This document shows, one piece after another, positions 10,694 to 24,893 of a DNA stretch of 64,000 nucleotides; within the stretch, counting starts at the first letter, position 1, and each line of letters starts with the position of its first letter. The stretch spans positions 1 through 64,000 of the forward strand of contig NZ_LQOX01000101.1 in assembly GCF_002102175.1 (NCBI RefSeq), written 5' to 3'. The stretch comes from Mycobacterium gastri. GTDB taxonomy: Bacteria > Actinomycetota > Actinomycetes > Mycobacteriales > Mycobacteriaceae. Position numbers and translations under genes: made by a program. The notes under the pieces are model-generated. The model had not been told where the DNA came from. It did no database searches and saw nothing but the letters and a program-made list of their open reading frames with translations.

Positions 10694-11605
10694 CTACTCC
10701 TCGCCCGCCAGCGCGAACCGTCCGTCGAGCGTCCGGATCACCAGGCCGTCGACAAGCAACGAAACCAGCGCCCGGTCACGCTGCGCGGTATCGATCAGCC
10801 AGGCCACGTCGAGCTCGGCGCGGCTGACCGGAGAATCCTTGGCGCGCAACACGTCCAGTAACCGCCCACGGACTTGCCGGTCGGTTCCCGCGTACGCCTG
10901 CACGCGCCGCGGCGGACCATCCGCAGCGGGATATCCGGCGGCCCGCCATGCGCAGCCGCTCACCGGGCACAAACCGCAGCGCGGGGCCCGGGCCGTGCAC
11001 ACCGTCGCGCCCAGTTCCATGAGCGCCACCGAAAAGCATGGCGCCGATTCATTATTCGGCAGCAGCGCCAACACGTCGGCGTGATCACGGGCCGTCGACG
11101 GCGCCCCCGCATCGGCGCGGCCGTGCACCGCACGAGCCACCACCCGGCGCACGTTGGTGTCCACCACCGGCACCCGCCGGCCGTATGCGAAACACGCCAC
11201 CGCCCGCGCGGTGTAGCTGCCGACACCGGGCAGCTTCACCAGGGTTTCGACGTCGTTGGGGACCACGTCGTCGTGGTCGCGCGCGACGATGGTGGCGCAT
11301 TCGTGTAATCGTTTCGCCCGGCGCGGATAGCCCAGCTTCCCCCAGGCGCGCAGCACATCGGCGGCAGTCGCCGCGGCCGTGGCCGACGGGGTGGGCCAGC
11401 GCCGCACCCAGTCCGGCCACATCGACAGCACCCGCGACACCGGAGTCTGCTGCAGCATGAACTCGCTCACCAATATCTGCCATGCGCTGACGTCTGGCCG
11501 GCGCCACGGCAGGTCGCGACGTGATCGCTCGTACCAAGCAAGAAGATTGGCGGATGATATGTGCTGCGGCGCGGTCACCGGCCGGTACGGCAGAATGCGT
11601 GACAT
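10694..11605 (-). CDS. mutY: A/G-specific adenine glycosylase MutY
   Basis: 303-aa base-excision repair enzyme that removes adenine opposite 8-oxoguanine. It shows the helix-hairpin-helix LPGVGSYTARAV and the downstream catalytic Asp (VVDTNVRRV). The [4Fe-4S] cysteine set C-x6-C-x2-C-x5-C is in TVCTARAPRCGLCPVSGC. The N-terminus matches Mtb MutY in length when started at ATG 11605. That start codon overlaps the canB start codon on the other strand by two bases. There is no ribosome-binding site, so a leaderless message is likely. Confidence 0.96.
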   Translation of the reverse strand: MSRILPYRPVTAPQHISSANLLAWYERSRRDLPWRRPDVSAWQILVSEFMLQQTPVSRVLSMWPDWVRRWPTPSATAAATAADVLRAWGKLGYPRRAKRLHECATIVARDHDDVVPNDVETLVKLPGVGSYTARAVACFAYGRRVPVVDTNVRRVVARAVHGRADAGAPSTARDHADVLALLPNNESAPCFSVALMELGATVCTARAPRCGLCPVSGCAWRAAGYPAADGPPRRVQAYAGTDRQVRGRLLDVLRAKDSPVSRAELDVAWLIDTAQRDRALVSLLVDGLVIRTLDGRFALAGEE

Positions 11606-12227
11606 GCCCAACACCAACCCGGTAACCGCGTGGAAAGCACTCAAAGAGGGTAACGAGCGATTCGTCGCCGGCAAGCCCGAGCATCCCAGCCAAAGCGTCG
11701 ACCATCGCACCGGCCTCGCGGCTGGGCAGCAGCCGACCGCCGTGATTTTCGGTTGCGCGGACAGCCGGGTGGCTGCCGAGATCATCTTCGACCAGGGTCT
11801 GGGCGATATGTTCGTGGTCCGCACGGCCGGGCACGTGATCGACTCGGCGGTACTAGGTTCCATCGAGTACGCGGTGGTGGTGCTCAACGTGCCGCTCGTG
11901 GTCGTACTCGGCCACGACAGCTGTGGCGCCGTCGATGCCGCACTGGCGGCACTGGACAGCGGAGAATTGCCCGAGGGCTACGTCCGCGATGTGGTCGAGC
12001 GGGTGGCCCCGTCCATCCTGCTGGGCCGGCGCGACGGCCTGACCCGTGTTGACGAGTTCGAAGAGCGCCACATCCACGAGACGGTGGCGCAGCTAATGGC
12101 CCGTTCCAGGGCGATATCAGAGCGGGTTGCTGCGGGCGCGCTGGCGATCGTGGGCGTGACCTACCAGCTCTCCGACGGGCGGGCGGTGTTGCGAGATCAC
12201 GTCGGTGACATCGGCGAGGAAGGCTGA
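11604..12227 (+). CDS. canB: beta-carbonic anhydrase CanB
   Basis: 207 aa, same length as Mtb Rv3588c. It hydrates CO2 to bicarbonate in the cytosol. Zinc ligands and partners are at the expected numbers: Cys51, Asp53, Arg55, His104 and Cys107 (motifs CADSR and GHDSCGAV). The start ATG shares the palindrome CATG with the divergent mutY start, so the two genes begin on opposite strands at the same point. No Shine-Dalgarno is present, suggesting leaderless translation. Confidence 0.96.
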   Translation: MPNTNPVTAWKALKEGNERFVAGKPEHPSQSVDHRTGLAAGQQPTAVIFGCADSRVAAEIIFDQGLGDMFVVRTAGHVIDSAVLGSIEYAVVVLNVPLVVVLGHDSCGAVDAALAALDSGELPEGYVRDVVERVAPSILLGRRDGLTRVDEFEERHIHETVAQLMARSRAISERVAAGALAIVGVTYQLSDGRAVLRDHVGDIGEEG

Positions 12228-12310
12228 CATCCCGGCGCCTCTAACACGGTTCGCCATCGATAGGGCCCAGCTAACCTCGCGACACGCCGAGGCGGATCAA
12301 ACGGGTCGGC

Positions 12311-13129
12311 GTGACCTGGGCCTACGGTGTGAATGTGCTGGATCTGGAACCGCGTGGCCCGCTACCTACCGAGATCTACTGGCGGCGCAGGGGACTGGCC
12401 CTGGGCGTCGCGGTCGTGGTGATCGGAATTGCGGTGGCTGCCGTCGTCGCCTTCGTCGGTAACACCGCCGGCGCCAAACCTGTCAGCGCCGAGAAACCGG
12501 GCTCCGCGCAAAGCCATCCCGGCTCAAACGCGCCGCAGGCGCCGGAACCGGCTGGGCAAAGCGCCGCCAACGCTCCGGCAGCTCCGCAGGGGCAAAACCC
12601 GGAGATGCCCACTCCCACCGCCGCGGTGCAACCGCCGCCGGTGCTCAAAGAGGGGGACGACTGCCCGGATTCCACGCTCGCGGTCAAGGGACTGACCAAC
12701 GCGCCCCAGTACTACATCGGTGACCAGCCGAAATTCACCATGGTCGTCACCAACATCGGGCTGGTGGCCTGTAAACGCGACGTCGGGGCCGCGGTGCTGG
12801 CGGCATACGTCTACTCGCTGGATAACAAGCGCTTGTGGTCCAACCTGGACTGCGCGCCCTCCAACGAGACCCTGGTCAAGATGTTCACTCCGGGGGAGCA
12901 GGTGACAACCGCGGTGACCTGGACCGGGATGGGGTCGGCGCCGCATTGCCCATTGCCCCGGCCGGCGATCGGTCCCGGCACCTACAACCTCGTCGTCCAG
13001 CTGGGCAACCTTCGGTCGCTTCCGGTTCCGTTCGTGTTGAACCAGCCGCCGCAGCCGCCGGGGCCGCCGTCGGCCCCTGGCCCGGCTGTGGCGCCGCCGC
13101 CGGAGGCCCCGCCCGCTCAAGGTGGTTAG
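12311..13129 (+). CDS. conserved membrane-anchored protein (Rv3587c-like)
   Basis: About 272 aa with a single membrane helix near residues 28-50 and a short cytoplasmic N-terminus. A Pro/Ala/Gln-rich linker (about 52-105) follows, then an extracytoplasmic beta-rich domain. That domain has four cysteines (CPD, ACKRD, DCAPS, HCPLP) that could form disulfides, and the protein ends in a proline-rich tail. Start GTG 12311 is uncertain; GTG 12329 or 12335 is equally likely and shortens only the N-terminus. Function is unknown. It converges with disA, with a 4-base gap. Confidence 0.85.
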   Translation: MTWAYGVNVLDLEPRGPLPTEIYWRRRGLALGVAVVVIGIAVAAVVAFVGNTAGAKPVSAEKPGSAQSHPGSNAPQAPEPAGQSAANAPAAPQGQNPEMPTPTAAVQPPPVLKEGDDCPDSTLAVKGLTNAPQYYIGDQPKFTMVVTNIGLVACKRDVGAAVLAAYVYSLDNKRLWSNLDCAPSNETLVKMFTPGEQVTTAVTWTGMGSAPHCPLPRPAIGPGTYNLVVQLGNLRSLPVPFVLNQPPQPPGPPSAPGPAVAPPPEAPPAQGG

Positions 13130-13133
13130 CGCT

Positions 13134-15643
<2,510 letters not shown>

Positions 15644-15699
15644 GCCGTGACCGTATCGGTCGGGTACGACAGATCTCGCACACCCCTGCGTGGGTGTGG

Positions 15700-16257
15700 T
15701 TAGTGCCGAACCGGAGTGGTCGCCTGCTCGTGTGGCTGAGCAAGCGGTGCCGCGATCGGCACCATCAGGGTGCCCTGTCCGGCCTTCTCGAAGTTGAAGG
15801 TGAAGCTGTACGTCAAGCCGTTCGTGATGGGTTTGGTCAAGACCACGCTTGCCCTGGTCGCCTGATTCGACCCCAACGGGCCCGGCGCAACGAGCTGGCC
15901 GTCCGGCGTACCGACAAACAGCATCCCGGCGGCGGGCAGCCGTGCGTCACCGGTCATCGTCACGGTGCCGATGTCGCTGCCGATGCTCACCAAACGATCA
16001 GCCACATCCGGGGATTGGTTGATAGCCACCAGCACCAAGTCCACTTTCCTGCCGGGCTGCAGGAAATCGCCGCTGCGCTGCAGAGCTTGGATCCGGACAT
16101 CGCGCAGCAGCACGTTGTTTATGGTCAGCCGGTTGCCGTTGACGGCGGGCTCCTGATTCGCGGTCTGCGAGATCTGGCCGGTTCCGCAAGCGCTCACCAG
16201 TGCGGCAATCAGTGCGACCAGGCCCACCAGGGTGAGGCGGATCTTGAAGCGGTTCAC
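15700..16257 (-). CDS. lpqE: lipoprotein LpqE
   Basis: 185-aa exported lipoprotein with a signal peptide and the lipobox LVSAC (Cys24). The mature part is a beta-sandwich with conserved [11 protein letters not shown] and the [11 protein letters not shown] strand patterns. The C-terminus is Thr/Pro-rich. It is the first gene of lpqE-radA-disA. Orthologue of Mtb Rv3584 by order and pattern; molecular function is not established. Confidence 0.92.
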   Translation of the reverse strand: MNRFKIRLTLVGLVALIAALVSACGTGQISQTANQEPAVNGNRLTINNVLLRDVRIQALQRSGDFLQPGRKVDLVLVAINQSPDVADRLVSIGSDIGTVTMTGDARLPAAGMLFVGTPDGQLVAPGPLGSNQATRASVVLTKPITNGLTYSFTFNFEKAGQGTLMVPIAAPLAQPHEQATTPVRH

Positions 16258-17176
<919 letters not shown>

Positions 17177-17193
17177 AGACCCCGAGACTCTGG

Positions 17194-17877
17194 GTGACTG
17201 GAGCCGCACGCGCCGTAGTCGCGATCGTTCCGGCCGCGGGGTCGGGTGAGCGGCTGGCCGTTGGCGTACCCAAGGCGTTTTATCAACTCGACGGGCGAAC
17301 CCTGGTCGAGCGCGCCGTCGAGGGCCTGCTGGAATCCAAGGTCGTCGACCATGTCGTCGTAGCCGTCCCGCCGGATCGCACCGACGAAGCAAAGCTGATC
17401 CTCGGACATAAGGCCATGGTCGTTGCCGGCGGTGCCGACCGTACCGAGACCGTGCGCCTGGCCCTAGCCGCGCTGGTTGAGACCTCGGAGCCGTCGTTTG
17501 TGCTGGTGCATGACGCAGCGCGGGCGTTGACGCCACCTTCGTTGGTCGCGCGAGTGGTCAACGCATTGCGGGCCGGCCACGCCGCCGTGGTGCCCGCGCT
17601 ACCACTTACCGACACCATCAAGGCCGTCGACGCCAACGGGGTGGTCTTAGGCACTCCGGAACGGGCGGGGCTCAGGGCAGTGCAGACCCCGCAGGGGTTC
17701 GCCGGCGATCTGCTGCTACGCGCCTACCAGCACGCGGGCAACGCCGACTTCACCGACGACGCATCACTGGTCGAGCACATCGGCGGCCAGGTTCAGGTGG
17801 TCGAGGGTGACCCGCTGGCGTTCAAGATCACCAACCGACTCGATCTGTTGTTGGCCCAGGCGGTGGTGCGCGGGTGA
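17194..17877 (+). CDS. ispD: 2-C-methyl-D-erythritol 4-phosphate cytidylyltransferase IspD
   Basis: 227 aa. It transfers CMP from CTP to methylerythritol phosphate in the non-mevalonate isoprenoid pathway. The nucleotide-binding motif [17 protein letters not shown] is near residues 10-26, then HDAAR near 108, and VQTPQGF in the product site. GTG 17194 starts 17 bases after carD. Its TGA overlaps the ispF start (GTGA), so the two consecutive pathway steps are translationally coupled. Confidence 0.96.
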   Translation: MTGAARAVVAIVPAAGSGERLAVGVPKAFYQLDGRTLVERAVEGLLESKVVDHVVVAVPPDRTDEAKLILGHKAMVVAGGADRTETVRLALAALVETSEPSFVLVHDAARALTPPSLVARVVNALRAGHAAVVPALPLTDTIKAVDANGVVLGTPERAGLRAVQTPQGFAGDLLLRAYQHAGNADFTDDASLVEHIGGQVQVVEGDPLAFKITNRLDLLLAQAVVRG

Positions 17878-18371
17878 ACGGACTGCCGCGGGTGGGTTTG
17901 GGTGTCGATGTGCACCCGATCGATCCCGGACGCCCATGCTGGCTGGTGGGCCTGCTGTTTCCGAGCGCCGACGGCTGCGCCGGCCACTCCGACGGTGACG
18001 TTGCGGCGCATGCGTTGTGTGATGCCGTGCTGTCGGCGGCCGGGCTGGGCGACATCGGCGACGTCTTCGGAGTCGACGATCCACGTTGGGCAGGCGTGAG
18101 CGGAGCCGACATGCTGCGTCATGTCGTCGAGCTGATCACGCAGCACGGCTATCGGGTGGGGAATGCCGCCGTGCAGGTGGTCGCCAATCGGCCCAAGATC
18201 GGTTGGCGCCGGCTCGAGGCGCAGGCCGTCATGTCGCGCCTACTCAATGCGCCGGTATCGGTGTCAGCAACCACCACCGACGGGCTCGGCCTGACCGGAC
18301 GGGGCGAGGGTCGGGCCGCCATCGCGACGGCATTGGTGATTTCGCTGCGCGACCCGTTCCCAGCCCAGTAG
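17874..18371 (+). CDS. ispF: 2-C-methyl-D-erythritol 2,4-cyclodiphosphate synthase IspF
   Basis: 165 aa. It converts CDP-methylerythritol 2-phosphate to the cyclodiphosphate in the MEP pathway. Metal ligands Asp12 and His14 (GVDVHPI) and the GHSDGDV(A)AHALCDA block with the third His are visible. [14 protein letters not shown] is near the C-terminus. It overlaps ispD by 4 bases. Slightly longer than Mtb IspF at the C-terminus (DPFPAQ). Confidence 0.96.
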   Translation: MNGLPRVGLGVDVHPIDPGRPCWLVGLLFPSADGCAGHSDGDVAAHALCDAVLSAAGLGDIGDVFGVDDPRWAGVSGADMLRHVVELITQHGYRVGNAAVQVVANRPKIGWRRLEAQAVMSRLLNAPVSVSATTTDGLGLTGRGEGRAAIATALVISLRDPFPAQ

Positions 18372-18414
18372 GGCCGGGCGGCCGTCGCGGTTGTAGGCAG
18401 TAAGCTGGCACGTC

Positions 18415-19821
18415 GTGACCGATCGCGCCCGCTTGCGGCTCCATGACACGGCGGCCGGCGCCGTGCGCGATTTTGTGCCGCTGCGCGACGGACACGTTTC
18501 GATCTATCTGTGCGGCGCCACCGTTCAAGGACTGCCGCACATCGGGCATGTCCGCAGCGGGGTGGCATTCGACATCCTGCGGCGCTGGCTGATCGCACGA
18601 GGCTTCGACGTCGCGTTCATCCGCAACGTGACCGACATCGACGACAAGATCTTGAACAAGGCCGCCGCCGCGGGCCGACCGTGGTGGGAATGGGCGGCCA
18701 CCTACGAACGGGCGTTCACCGCCGCCTACGACGCCCTGGATGTCATGCCGCCGTCCGCGGAACCGCGCGCCACCGGGCACATCACCCAGATGATCGAATT
18801 GATCCAACGTCTGATTGAAACGGGCCATGCCTATACCGGCGACGGGGACGTCTACTTCGACGTGCTCAGCTACCTGGATTACGGCCAGCTGTCCGGACAC
18901 AAGATCGACGACGTCCACCAGGGCGAAGGGGTGGCCGCGGGCAAACGCGACCAGCGCGACTTCACCCTGTGGAAGGGCGAAAAGCCCGGCGAGCCGTCCT
19001 GGCCGACACCCTGGGGCCGGGGCCGGCCCGGCTGGCACCTGGAATGCTCGGCAATGGCCCGTACCTACTTGGGGTCTGAGTTCGACATCCATTGCGGCGG
19101 TATGGATTTGATCTTCCCGCATCACGAGAACGAGATCGCGCAGAGCCGCGCCGCCGACGACGGGTTCGCCCGCTACTGGCTGCATAACGGCTGGGTGACG
19201 ATGGGCGGGGAAAAAATGAGCAAGTCGTTGGGCAATGTGCTGGCCATACCGGCGATGTTGCAGCGGGTCCGGCCGCCCGAGCTGCGCTACTACCTGGGCA
19301 GCGCGCACTACCGCTCGATGCTCGAGTTTTCCGACACCGCCCTCCAGGACGCTGTCAAAGCCTATGTCGGAGTTGAGGATTTCCTGCACCGGGTGCGCAG
19401 CCGAGTGGGTGCCGTCCTGCCCGGCGAATGGACGCCGCGTTTCGCCGAGGCGCTGGACGACGATCTGTCGGTTCCGATCGCGCTGGCCGAAATTCACCAC
19501 GCCCGCGCGGAAGGCAACCGGGCACTCGACGCCGGTGACCATGAAGGCGCATTGCGAAGCGCCGGTTCGATCCGCACGATGATGGGCATCCTGGGCTGCG
19601 ACCCGCTCGACGAACGCTGGGAATCGCGTGACGAGACAACGGCTGCCCTGGCGGCTGTCGACGTGCTGGTACAGGCCGAGCTGGAAAACCGCGAGAAGGC
19701 GCGCGAGCAGCGTAACTGGGCGCTTGCCGACCAGATTCGGGATCGCCTCAAGCACGCCGGCATCGAGGTCACCGATACTGCCGACGGGCCACAGTGGACG
19801 CTGGGCGGTGACGGCAAGTAA
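18415..19821 (+). CDS. cysS1: cysteinyl-tRNA synthetase CysS1
   Basis: 468-aa class I aminoacyl-tRNA synthetase. The HIGH-type motif is PHIGHVRSG, and zinc ligands include Cys in YLCGATV and LECSAM with the HHENE motif. The KMSKS loop is [14 protein letters not shown]-like helical anticodon region and a C-terminal tail complete it. Start is GTG 18415. Position after ispF and directly abutting tsnR matches Mtb. Confidence 0.97.
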   Translation: MTDRARLRLHDTAAGAVRDFVPLRDGHVSIYLCGATVQGLPHIGHVRSGVAFDILRRWLIARGFDVAFIRNVTDIDDKILNKAAAAGRPWWEWAATYERAFTAAYDALDVMPPSAEPRATGHITQMIELIQRLIETGHAYTGDGDVYFDVLSYLDYGQLSGHKIDDVHQGEGVAAGKRDQRDFTLWKGEKPGEPSWPTPWGRGRPGWHLECSAMARTYLGSEFDIHCGGMDLIFPHHENEIAQSRAADDGFARYWLHNGWVTMGGEKMSKSLGNVLAIPAMLQRVRPPELRYYLGSAHYRSMLEFSDTALQDAVKAYVGVEDFLHRVRSRVGAVLPGEWTPRFAEALDDDLSVPIALAEIHHARAEGNRALDAGDHEGALRSAGSIRTMMGILGCDPLDERWESRDETTAALAAVDVLVQAELENREKAREQRNWALADQIRDRLKHAGIEVTDTADGPQWTLGGDGK

Positions 19822-20754
19822 ATGGCCGGCAACTCGCGGCGCCGCGGGGCGGTACGCAAATCCGGCACCAAGAAAAGCGCCCCTGTCGGGTCGGGCGGGC
19901 AGCGCCGCCGGGGCCTGGAGGGCCGCGGTCCCACCCCGCCGGCACACCTGCGGCCCAACCATCCCGCCGCCAAACGGGCCAAGGCGACTCCGCGCCGCCC
20001 GGCGCGGAGTCGCATCGACGAAGCCGAGACGGTGCTTGGCCGTAACCCCGTGCTGGAATGCCTGCGCGCCGGAGTGCCTGCCACCGCGTTGTACGTCGCG
20101 CTCGGCGCCGAAGCCGACGAGCGTCTCAATGAATCCGTCTCTCGGGCAGCCGATTCCGGGGTCTCGATCCTCGAAGTTCCGCGTGCCGATCTGGACCGGA
20201 TGACGGCCAACCACCTGCATCAGGGCATCGCTTTGCAGGTGCTGCCGTACGTTTACGCCCACCCTGACGATCTGGTCGCGGCCGCCATGGACACGCCGCC
20301 GGCGTTGTTGGTGGCGCTGGACAACATTTCCGACCCGCGCAACCTCGGCGCGATCGTGCGCTCGGTGGCGGCGTTCGGTGGTCACGGTGTGCTGATCCCG
20401 CAGCGCAGATCGGCGTCGGTAACGGCGGTCGCATGGCGTACCAGTGCAGGCGCGGCCGCCCGTATTCCGGTGGCTCGGGCGACCAATCTCACCAGGACGC
20501 TGAAGGATTGGGCCGACCGCGGGCTACGGGTGATCGGGCTGGATGCCGCCGGTGAGACCGCCGTCGACGACCTGGACGGTAGCGACCCGTTGGTGGTGGT
20601 CGTCGGCTCCGAGGGCAAAGGGCTGTCGCGGCTGGTGCGGCAGAACTGTGACGAGGTGGTGTCCATCCCGATGGCCGGGCATGCGGAGTCGCTGAATGCC
20701 TCGGTGGCCGCCGGCGTGGTGCTCGCCGAAATCGCGCGCCAGCGAAGGCGGTAA
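19822..20754 (+). CDS. SpoU-family RNA 2'-O-methyltransferase
   Basis: 310 aa with a basic, disordered N-terminus (about residues 1-68), then a ribosomal L30-like substrate-binding domain beginning [13 protein letters not shown]. The trefoil-knot SpoU domain shows the three signature motifs: [26 protein letters not shown] and [18 protein letters not shown]. It corresponds to Mtb Rv3579c (called TsnR or RlmB-like) and probably methylates 23S rRNA. It begins immediately after the cysS1 stop. Confidence 0.93.
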   Translation: MAGNSRRRGAVRKSGTKKSAPVGSGGQRRRGLEGRGPTPPAHLRPNHPAAKRAKATPRRPARSRIDEAETVLGRNPVLECLRAGVPATALYVALGAEADERLNESVSRAADSGVSILEVPRADLDRMTANHLHQGIALQVLPYVYAHPDDLVAAAMDTPPALLVALDNISDPRNLGAIVRSVAAFGGHGVLIPQRRSASVTAVAWRTSAGAAARIPVARATNLTRTLKDWADRGLRVIGLDAAGETAVDDLDGSDPLVVVVGSEGKGLSRLVRQNCDEVVSIPMAGHAESLNASVAAGVVLAEIARQRRR

Positions 20755-20755
20755 C

Positions 20756-21592
20756 TTGCGTTCCCGCGTCGGTGCTGCGGTGCTGCCCCCGGCTGCCGCG
20801 GTTCTCGCTCCGCTGCCGACGGCGTTCGCGCAATGGCCCGGCTTCGACCTGCAGGCACACTCCGGTGGTCGCGGCGAGACGACCGGAGGCAAGCCGAGCA
20901 GCGAGTTTCCCCGGGCTGAAATGGTGTGGGGCAACAAGATAGCCACCTTGCCGGATGTTTTTGCGCTCACCGACTCATACCGCGCTGATGTGCGCTACAA
21001 CATCGAAACCAAGGTGCAAGCCGACCATCCGGGCGCATCGGCAGGCCCGCAAGAATTCGTCGACGTGGTGCTGGCAGCGGTCAGGTCCGCGGGCAAGGTC
21101 GACCGCGTGGAAATTCAGAGCTTCGATTGGCGCACGCTGCCGATGGTGCACCAGGCCGAGCCGTCGATCCTGTTGGTAGCCTTGTGGAACGAGCAGACTT
21201 GGGTACCCGATTCGCCATGGCTGGCGGGTATCAACCCGGCCGTAGTTGGCGACCCGATGATCGGGGCGATGCTGGTGGGTGCGAGCATTCTTTCTCCCAG
21301 GTACGCGCTGGTTGCCGGCAACGCATTTGTCGATCGAGCACATTTGTTGGGGCTCAAGGTCATTCCGTGGACCGTCAACGACGCCGATGCCATGTGGGAG
21401 CAGATCGCCTATGGCGTCGACGGCGTCATCACCGGCTATCCAGCGCTGTTGCGCGACGTGCTGGCGATCCCCCTTTCGGACGTAGCGATAGCCCGTGGCT
21501 ACAGCACAGACTCCGGGTGGCTCCGCGGAGCCTTCAGCGCAGAGATCCAATCGGGTGCCCATGTCGAGGCGGAACCCGCCTGTAAGGGTTGA
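20756..21592 (+). pseudogene. degenerate secreted glycerophosphodiester phosphodiesterase
   Basis: TTG 20756 opens one base after the tsnR stop and encodes a signal peptide ending near AFA-QW, followed by FDLQAHSGGRGETT. In active GDPD enzymes the His is followed by Arg, and about 80-90 residues carrying the catalytic Glu/Asp and second His come next. Here the frame jumps directly to GGKPSSEFPRAEMVWGNKIA, a segment from after that block. The C-terminal half (YNIETK, SFDWRTLP, LGLKVIPWTVND, GVDGVITGYP) is intact. So an in-frame internal deletion plus an R-to-S change has removed the active site. Its last 17 residues run into transposase DNA. Likely non-functional. Confidence 0.7.
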
Positions 21593-21790
21593 TCTTCGAC
21601 CAAAACAACGGTATGAGGGCGCGGCGTTCATCCTCGCCGATCAGGTCGTGGAATTCCGGAACCTCCAGAACCGCTTGCAGCAGAGGTGTGTTGATGTGCA
21701 CCAGCGCCGACTGCAGCAGATGCAGCGCCAGCATCGACACCTCGGCATACTCAGGGTCGGGGCCGGTGGCGCTGTTGGGCTTGACAGTAG
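21542..21790 (-). pseudogene. Tn3-family transposase C-terminal remnant
   Basis: On the minus strand, PNSATGPDPEYAEVSMLAL continues into HLLQSALVHINTPLLQAVL, then DERRALIPLFWSKINPY in one frame (about 21779-21584). A second frame then gives FRLDMGTRLDL (21574-21542). Together these resemble the end of Tn3-type transposase sequences, split by one frameshift and with the rest missing. It overlaps the GDPD 3' end. I recognise the pattern from memory, so family assignment is moderate. Confidence 0.55.
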
Positions 21791-22061
21791 ATCGCGCGCC
21801 AGCAGCTAGTCGGGGCCCGCACAGGCAGCGCTCGGCGAGGCCGGGCGGCAGCGGGGTTCGGTTGTCGGTCGGGCTGCGCCGGCAGGTGGCCGCGCTACCC
21901 AACGGCGACCCGGTTGGGGTGCCGAGACTGGGCCGGCACCGAAACGTAGCCGCGGTACAGCAAGGTGGTTTGAGAACGCTGATTCAATAACGACGACAGC
22001 AATCGTTAATAGCGCAGTTCAGAAGGCATTTTGGGGTGTTGAGAAACCCGGTGGGCGCTGG
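21791..22061. other. intergenic region, no supported gene
   Basis: About 270 bases between the transposase remnant and the PE_PGRS stop. No recognisable protein or RNA is visible; it may be eroded transposon DNA. Confidence 0.4.
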
Positions 22062-23291
<1,230 letters not shown>

Positions 23292-23638
23292 CTGGCACCT
23301 CCTGTTTAATCACCAGGCCAGCCCTCGCCGGTCGTCAAGTGGAGACGATATCGGGATCCCTCCCACCGCACCCCTGGTTCTGGCTGAACTGGCCCGAAAA
23401 GGTCTGGGCAGGCACCAACTGGGATCGCCGGGGGCATCCAGGCACGGGCTGGTCCTTGGTGCCGCCAGCGCCGATCCGACATTGACCGGGGAGCGACGGA
23501 GCTTTCCCAAGACATTGCCCGGCGGCGGCCCGGGCGAAGGTGACGACATGATTACGGCTATCCAGTGTTGCCGAGCCGCATCAGAGAACTTCGGTCGCAC
23601 CCGCCTGACGGGGGCCGATTTTGCTATTGCTCGCGCCG
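23292..23638. other. intergenic region, no supported gene
   Basis: About 350 bases containing the PE_PGRS ribosome-binding site and presumably its promoter. No protein-like frame or stable hairpin stands out. Confidence 0.5.
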
Positions 23639-24880
23639 TTAGGTGCCCAGTAGCTGCACGCTCGCCCACAGCGCAACCACCGCCGCCACTAGCGCCGTGG
23701 GTACCGTGCACAGACCCAGGCGGGTGTATTCGCCGATGCCGGCTTCGACGTTGTGCCGGCGCAACACCCGCCGCCACAGCAAGTTGGACAGTGAGCCGAC
23801 GTAGGTCAGGTTGGGGCCGATATTGACGCCGATCAATACCGCCAGCACCGCGGCCGGCCCGTTGGCCGCGACCAGCGGCAGCAACACCAGGGTCGCCGGA
23901 AGGTTGTTGACCAGGTTGGCCAGCGCGGCGGCCACCACCGCGATACCGAGCAGGGCCGGCAGCCCGGGTCCCGACGGCAGCACCGTGGACATGGCGATAT
24001 CCACTCCGTTGAGCATGACCGCCTGCACGACGACGCCCAGCGCCAGCACGAAGACCAGGAACGCCACGTTCGCCGAGCGCACGATCTCCGTCACCGACGT
24101 GTGGCCACGGGCGAGGCTGCGCAGCGCCAGTAGCGACGCGCCGGCCGCTGCGGCCCAGGCCGGCGCCACCCCCGCCGCCTCGGCGATCACGAACCCGGCC
24201 AGGGTCAGCGCCACCACCACCAACACGAACACCGGCGGCCGCGGCGGCGGCCCGAGTTGCTCGGGGTCGGGCGCCACGCGCAGGTCCGGGGCGAAGAACC
24301 ACCGGAACACCACGTAGACCGCCGCCACCGCGGCCAGCCACGGCAGCCCCATCACCAGCGTGAACTTGATGAACGAGATCCCGGCGACGTGGTAGGCGAG
24401 CAGATTGGTCAGGTTCGACACCGGAAGCAGCAGCGACGCGGCATTGGCCAGGTGCGCGGTGGCGTAGGCGTACGGGCGCACCGGCAATCGCAGCCGCCGC
24501 ACGACCGCCAGCACTACCGGGGTCAGCAACACCACGGTGGCATCCAGGCTGAGCACCGCGGTGATGACGGCGGCAATGACGAACACCTGCCGCAGCAGCC
24601 CGCCCGACCCGTCGCTGGCCCGCGCCATCGCCGCACCTGCGGCCTCGAACAGGCCCTCGTCGTCGCACAGCTTGGCCAGTACCAGTACGGCACCCAGGAA
24701 TGCGACTACCCGTGCCAGCCCAGCCACCTGCGCGGCCGCCTGCTGGAGCGAAATCGCGCCGATCCCGATCAGGACGACGGCCGCCGGCACCGCCGCCAGC
24801 GCCTCGGGCCAACCGCGCGAACGGGCGACCGCGAAACCGAGGACCACAGCAAGCAGCAACAGCGCAACGACGAGGGTCAA
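23639..24880 (-). CDS. arsB2: ArsB/SLC13-type membrane transporter
   Basis: 413 aa, equal in length to Mtb ArsB2 when started at TTG 24880, and hydrophobic throughout with about 11 helices. It has the typical VLVLAKLCDDEGLF, LLLPVSNLTNLLA and NLVNNLPATLVLLP segments of the ArsB/Nha ion-transporter superfamily. Substrate is unproven; arsenite export is inferred from family naming only, and no arsenic-responsive regulator is adjacent. It starts 13 bases after the MBL-fold gene, so it is in the same operon. Confidence 0.9.
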   Translation of the reverse strand: MTLVVALLLLAVVLGFAVARSRGWPEALAAVPAAVVLIGIGAISLQQAAAQVAGLARVVAFLGAVLVLAKLCDDEGLFEAAGAAMARASDGSGGLLRQVFVIAAVITAVLSLDATVVLLTPVVLAVVRRLRLPVRPYAYATAHLANAASLLLPVSNLTNLLAYHVAGISFIKFTLVMGLPWLAAVAAVYVVFRWFFAPDLRVAPDPEQLGPPPRPPVFVLVVVALTLAGFVIAEAAGVAPAWAAAAGASLLALRSLARGHTSVTEIVRSANVAFLVFVLALGVVVQAVMLNGVDIAMSTVLPSGPGLPALLGIAVVAAALANLVNNLPATLVLLPLVAANGPAAVLAVLIGVNIGPNLTYVGSLSNLLWRRVLRRHNVEAGIGEYTRLGLCTVPTALVAAVVALWASVQLLGT

Positions 24881-24893
24881 GACGTAGAGCTCT

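Noticed and set aside
10288..10827. Small open frames on both strands between the unknown gene and mutY
   Set aside because: No ribosome-binding sites or recognisable domains; compositions typical of random GC-rich DNA.
18244..20385. 713-aa open frame antisense to ispF, cysS1 and tsnR
   Set aside because: It spans three well-identified genes on the other strand and has the low-complexity Arg/Gly/His composition of an antisense frame.
23310..24812. 500-aa minus-strand frame overlapping arsB2
   Set aside because: Alternative frame of arsB2, rich in Arg/Gly/Ala, extending into non-coding DNA.
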